A stretch of 64,000 nucleotides of DNA. Origin: Leptasterias polaris (Eukaryota > Echinodermata > Asteroidea > Forcipulatida > Asteriidae). Both the position numbers and the translations under genes were made by a program. The notes beneath the pieces are model-generated. The model saw only the letters and a program-made list of their open reading frames with translations. It was not told the DNA's origin and made no database searches. Positions 58,793 to 64,000 of this stretch are shown in pieces. The stretch covers positions 868,001-932,000 of the forward strand of contig JAZGTN010000094.1 of assembly GCA_037783415.1 (NCBI GenBank), in the 5' to 3' direction. The first letter of the stretch is position 1. The number at the start of each line of letters is the position of its first letter.

Positions 58793-61700
58793 TTCTCCGT
58801 CATTGCCAATCTCACTTTAACAGATATACTTAGGTGGATGAAGTTGGATAATAAAACGACTTCAATAAATTGGAAATAAGTTCATACAATATCAAGCTTC
58901 ATGGAATATGCATCTTCAAGATATGATTTCGGAAGACCCTGATTATTTTTTATAATTATAATGTCAACTTTTCCATTGATCAATACTTTACTTTTACTGT
59001 GAACAGTCTTCGGCAACTATTCCATTATATTGATTGGGCGAGATATCATTTCCACTATACTGACCGATGTCTCCTTTACCTTAGTCTGAGTGTTTCCCAT
59101 TCGCGAATGGTTGTATTGGAAGCTGAAACGTTGATGGCGTTATCTGCAGATTATGAGACTCAATCGATCATGAATCTCAATCTAGACAGTTAAAATCACG
59201 ACGAAAATTAGTTTTTGATACTATCTATTTCGGGTTGGTTTAGAGTGGCTTTTGCAAAATGAATCCACACCATTCTATGATATAAAAGGCTAATGGATGC
59301 ATTTCAAACTGTTTTATCACCATTTTTTCATCAGGTTGGTTGGACATGACTTATGTATGTTTATTGTTAATAATATTGAATTTCAGACAACAAGACAACC
59401 AATCATAATATTTCTGCCCGTATGTTTACGGAGGAAACAATTGACAATATCTGCCAACAATTAGTTTTTATTAATACAATCATTAAAACTTTTAATAACG
59501 TTGATAGTTGTATACGATTGTCTAAGCGGTAATTCTTATGAATAACGTACAGTGCATTGTTTCCTTCCGAACAATTCAATTACTCCTGGAAATTTACAAA
59601 ATCAAAGTTCGCAAATATTGAGTTTATGAGACAACGTTTGAGGAATGTAAACAGAAATTTGCCTTGATGTAATATCAGCCCTTGTTGGAAAAGGAGTAAA
59701 ATAAATAATGATGTATTTCGTAGAGAAATAACTCCCAAATACCTTGGACTAAAAACACGAGGAATTCCGGGGTGTCGCGCCCCCCCCCCCCCCCCCTCAA
59801 AAACAACAATATAATACAAATACGAAATCAATCTTTAACACGTATCTGAGTTAATTGCAACCACACGCAGCGACATTCCCTATCCATGATCAAGATCATC
59901 AAAACAGTCACGTGAGTGTTTTAGTTTTTGGGCATTCTCGTGGGTGGTTTTTTTTTAATCCGCGGCAACCTTCCTATTATTATAGGCGAGAATTCTCATT
60001 GTGAATACATGCATTTTGAGTTCTTGAAGAGAAGTGATCCGAAATATTTGACGTAGCCTGGGGTAATCTGTCACGAATTTGGACTAGAGGGCATTCTCTA
60101 TTTATCAGTCGGTATACTCTGGGGTTAAAATGTGTTGAACTTCTCAGAATGTCAGTGTCTTGGAACCTGTGATTTATTTATAAAGTAAAGGTAGGGTTCA
60201 GATATGCTCAAGTGTATTTCATATAGGACGTGTAGCCAGTGGCCACATTATTTAGTTTCACAAATATATTACCCTCTGAAAATAGTCCAGATCTTGTTGA
60301 CCATTTTGTTGCAAAATACGGATATAATCCATTGACGCGGTTTACGAAATCCATTCTAGTCCTAACGGGTTTATGGAATAATTATACTACATTGTGTGGT
60401 TTACTATAAAATCCGTTTTACGAATTTCCAACAGCTCAATAATATCTTAGAACGTAACCGCTTTCCGATATTACGCTTGCGTTTACATTTTTACGGACCA
60501 ATATTCGTATACTTATGCTTCAAAAACAAACAGGACACTAATTGTTTCAAGCACGGATTTCTCTTCCATGGTTCAAGTATTACCACGCCTGGTGTATTTC
60601 CAAGTTCTGATTGTCGATGCTCAATATGCGTATCATCCACAGAGGGCGCAATTTTAACAGTTGGTATTTTGTAGTGGCAGTCAAACGGTGTACAAACCAC
60701 ACAATCCACAGCTATCGTGCTACCCATCACTTGATGCATTGCCATTAAAGGGTTGGGCTTGCACCTTGTCCCATATCAATAATCCATACAAAATCCGTAT
60801 AAGTTCAGCAGTGCACCCCCGCCCCGCCCCCACTTACTCTCATCCAACCAAGTTTGTACAACACAATTTGGATTTGCATTTATCTATACACATAAAATTG
60901 CATATTGATTTTGTTAAAAACACAAAATAAGAAAATTAATATAAATGCATATTTGTACAAAATGCACTTTCGCGGTGAATAAAACTGGCAAGCAACTTGT
61001 TCCAAATCTCAATTAAATAAACATATAAATATAAGGCCCTGAAATAGATTTACAAAAAGGTTCAGAAATACTTAGACAAAACTCTTAGTCCCTAACTAAT
61101 TTTCGGAATTTCAAAAAACAAAATACAAATAAAAAATGTAAAGCAACAACACAAGGTTAAACAAAATCTACGGAAGATCATAAATTATGTTCAAAAGTTA
61201 TATAAATAAATCTGGCAAGTTAAGTGGGTTGGTAGTTTAAAAAAATGCAGATTACATTCTCAAATAGATAGTTTGGTCCCATCTCAAAACATCTGCTTCA
61301 AAAACAATTAAAATGTTGTCTTGTATTCAAGTTTCCCATTTTTGAACACATGTAGTTGAAATCTTCATGGAAAGCGTACAGAGCTGTTTATTGACGTTGT
61401 TCCATGAAGCAATGTTCATGATTATTTCCCAATGGCTCGTCTACAACATGTTGAGGGCGCACCTATATCATCCAATGTGATGTGAAAAAGAGTGAGTATC
61501 ACGGAGCCCGCGGTCGGGAAGGAGTAGGGGTAGCAACAATTCGTTGAAATTAATCTGATGCATTCCCGAGTTTCAAAGGATTGACCAAATCATCCTCATG
61601 ATTTACTAAAATAGTTTACGTGAAGTATTGATACGTATTGATCATTTAGCCTTCGAGAAAGACTCTGCTAGGGTTGAAACGCCAGGCCATCAGCTATTTG

Positions 61701-63066
61701 TTGCATTCATACCATAGGTCCTTTTGGTTGGTAAGCAGTTTGCAACAGCTATTTCTGTTTTCTCAAGTTACTTATTCATAAAAGGTTACTTCATTCTTTC
61801 CCGGCCCATGTTATGTTTTTACCAACTTTGTTCGGTAGTCTGCGGGATTACTTGACGCAGTTTTGCTGCGTGGAGAAATGTAAAGGTAGTTCTAATCGGG
61901 TTTTCGAAAGAAGATAACCGATAGAGAATTTAAAGAAAAAGTGTGTATATTTTATTTTAAAAAGTGGATTTGTCTTTCTCTTTGGTCTTGCTATACCTCC
62001 AGTCCTATATCCTTCCCCTATTCATGCAGCTTTTTATATTCAAAATTGCCCCTCTCAAAACCTCGTGTTCATACGAAACCATTTCTTTTAACAATCAAAA
62101 TGATTTTATCTAATAAATGTTATTGACTTTTATGCCAGTTATTGCCTGCGATTCACCTAAGTCCATGTAAAGACTTAATTCTACTGCTTTTCAAAACTGG
62201 AATGTTCACATGAAATTTGAACTTAATTCGTTAGTTAGGCTATACTTCTGAACTAATAATGACAATATCTGTATGGTTCGTATAATGATATAGATTTGTC
62301 TAGTTCTGTTCAAATCAATAAAAAGACAAGGTAAAACATTTTGGTGGCGGGAAAAAAGTTTATCAATCGTTATGTAACAACAGTAACTTGAGGGCTGCCA
62401 ACTTTTAAGAACAATACTGCGTAATTTCGTTTCTTTAAAATGCCCTGTGTCTACCACACTAAGTGTTCCGTCTCCCTGTGGCAAGGAAGTTGCCCGTTCA
62501 TTACAGTGCACCACCCCGAGGTTACCATTGGACGGCCATTTTTGGGACGCGCATCATGTTGCTGAAAAAGTTGGTAACAATGATTATTTACAGGCCTATT
62601 ACGCGATGGTTAAATCACTTTTATCACAAAACTTAATTTGCAAGTGCATGTTATTACTCTGCATGGACTTACGTATTTCAAAACGACCTCTCCACAGGCA
62701 AACTCTTGGTGGCGCAATGTATTAGACTAATGTGAATGTTTTGCCTTGTCTTTATTAAACCTAACTAGGCCCTCTAGTGTTGAAAGATTATTTGTATCAA
62801 TTATTTATTTTGCAATCGACAGTTAATGCAACACGTATTTTTGCTTACAGATAATATACGTTTATATAACTGCACACAGTATACACGGGTTCGTATTTTA
62901 AAGTGCGTGACATAATACAACACGCCTTTTTATGTGTAACATTATTCTTTTAAACTTGTTACTTTTAATTAGTTTTGGTTGCTGCATGCTATACGTGTAC
63001 ACAATACCAAACATTATTTGATGTGTATTTCACGATGGTATGGTGTTCCATATGTGCCACTCCTTT
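58793..63066. other. Gene-free region
   Basis: AT-rich DNA with scattered chance ORFs, a 17-C run at 59780-59796 and the dispersed repeat at 61642. I see nothing else that can be supported. Confidence 0.5.
61642..61706 (+). repeat. Dispersed repeat (TTTAGCCTTCGAGAAWGACT), copy 2
   Basis: Counterpart of 28981-29040 in the opposite orientation. The shared core is CCTTCGAGAAAGACTCTGCT, then GGTYGAAA and CAGGCCA. Confidence 0.6.
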
Positions 63067-63499
63067 CCGTCGCCTTTTAAATTTTTTCCGTCGCCTTTTC
63101 AATTTTTTCCGTCGCCTTTTCAATTTTTTCCGTCGCCTTTTCAATTTTTTCCGTCGCCTTTTCAATTTTAGTCCGTCGCCTTTTCAATTTTGGTCCGTCG
63201 CCTTTTCAATTTTGGTCCGTCGCCTTTTCAATTTTGGTCCGTCGCCTTTTCAATTTTGGTCCGTCGCCTTTTCAATTTTGGTCCGTCGCCTTTTCAATTT
63301 TGGTCCGTCGCCTTTTCAATTTTGGTCCGTCGCCTTTTCAATTTTGGTCCGTCGCCTTTTCAATTTTGGTCCGTCGCCTTTTCAATTTTGGTCCGTCGCC
63401 TTTTCAATTTTGGTCCGTCGCCTTTTCAATTTTGGTCCGTCGCCTTTTCAATTTTGGTCCGTCGCCTTTTCAATTTTGTCCGTCGCCTTTTCAATTTTT
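63067..63499 (+). repeat. 21-22-bp minisatellite, about 20 copies
   Basis: The core is CCGTCGCCTTTTCAATTTT followed by GGT in most copies. The first four or five copies have TTT instead and are 21 bp. All three forward frames are open through the array and give the same repeating peptide, so the 184-, 116- and 94-aa ORFs are not genes. Confidence 0.95.
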
Positions 63500-63682
63500 C
63501 CATCGTGGGTCCACGTGACTACCAGGTGATTATCACATGACTCCAAAGGAAATTCGACCTTTGGGAGGCATACCGCTGTTGCCAAAATGTATACGTTGCT
63601 TCATCCACAGTCGAGACCAGATAGCTATGGGGCGCCGTTTGTCAATTAATTGTTTAGCGTATTTTTGACGTGTTTTTACCAT

Positions 63683-63869
63683 GGTTTGTAATAATTAGAT
63701 GTAAACCATAGAAAGTGCTGTCAATTTATTTTGTGGTTTACATATAATCAAAGCTTATAAATTATGGTTTATAAACCATGAAAATTTAAGCACCTTCAAA
63801 ACATGTAAACATGGTTTACAAATCATGATTCATGGTTTAGAAACCATGAAAATTTAAGCACCCCTCAAG
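63683..63869. repeat. Cluster of AAACCAT palindromes
   Basis: ATGGTTTATAAACCATGAAA and a diverged copy (CATGGTTTAGAAACCATG) are each followed by AATTTAAGCACC. Further inverted TGGTTTACA/TGTAAACCA sites lie nearby. Probably part of a diverged palindromic element. Confidence 0.6.
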
Positions 63870-63892
63870 TTTTTTTTTTTTTTTTTTTTTTT
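63870..63892. repeat. Poly(T) run
   Basis: Twenty-three T residues directly after the palindrome cluster. Confidence 0.9.
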
Positions 63893-64000
63893 GATAATAT
63901 ATGTTTTATCCAGGAATTCTTAATTTCTTTATTCTCGTGTGATTTCCATTTTAACTTTTTGTGTCATTTGTGTATATGTTCGTCGATTATTTTATGTTTA

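Noticed and set aside
46142..63499. CRISPR-like arrays
   Set aside because: The units are contiguous tandem repeats without unique spacers, and the genome is eukaryotic.
62975..63540. ORFs of 184, 116 and 94 aa
   Set aside because: They are frames of the 21-22-bp minisatellite.

Overview
The window is metazoan nuclear DNA: AT-rich, dominated by introns and interspersed repeats, with genes split by GT-AG introns and no operon structure. The content points to a marine deuterostome, most likely an echinoderm. That is an inference from the animal-type adenosine deaminase, a tRNA-Leu-derived SINE, many small inverted-repeat transposons and the frequent palindrome TAGGCCTA. The species cannot be named from sequence alone.

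Three multi-exon genes are well supported. (1) Gene A (+ strand, coding exons 5582-10410, 314 aa) is a predicted secreted protein with a signal peptide, two EF-hand calcium loops and two six-cysteine modules. (2) A complete adenosine deaminase gene (ADA, - strand, 25157-16560, nine coding exons, 366 aa) has every metal and catalytic residue in place. (3) Gene B (+ strand, coding exons 40544-50258, 351 aa) is a paralogue of gene A with the same domain order, the same cysteine spacing and the same intron phases (2-1-0-1), plus a histidine-rich segment after its signal peptide. The A/B pair is the most interesting coding content. I do not recognise the cysteine module as a named family.

Layout: 1-5.5 kb, no coding gene but a possible TATA box and 5' exon for gene A; 5.5-10.4 kb, gene A; 10.4-15.3 kb, a nearly identical 2.4-kb direct duplication that starts just after gene A's stop codon; 16.5-25.2 kb, ADA, with a SINE and MITEs in its introns; 25.3-27 kb, a foldback element with inverted tandem arrays close to the ADA 5' end, then two further inverted-repeat elements; 27-40.5 kb, gene-free except for two doubtful ORFs, holding several MITEs and a possible 4.5-kb transposon with five-base flanking repeats; 40.5-50.3 kb, gene B, whose introns carry three related TTAA-type MITEs and about 52 copies of a 16-bp minisatellite; 50.3-64 kb, gene-free, with a foldback element, a 1.24-kb TIR element carrying a 96-codon ORF, a 21-22-bp minisatellite and palindromic repeats.

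ADA (cytosolic purine catabolism) has no evident functional tie to the two secreted EF-hand proteins. It lies between them in the opposite orientation.
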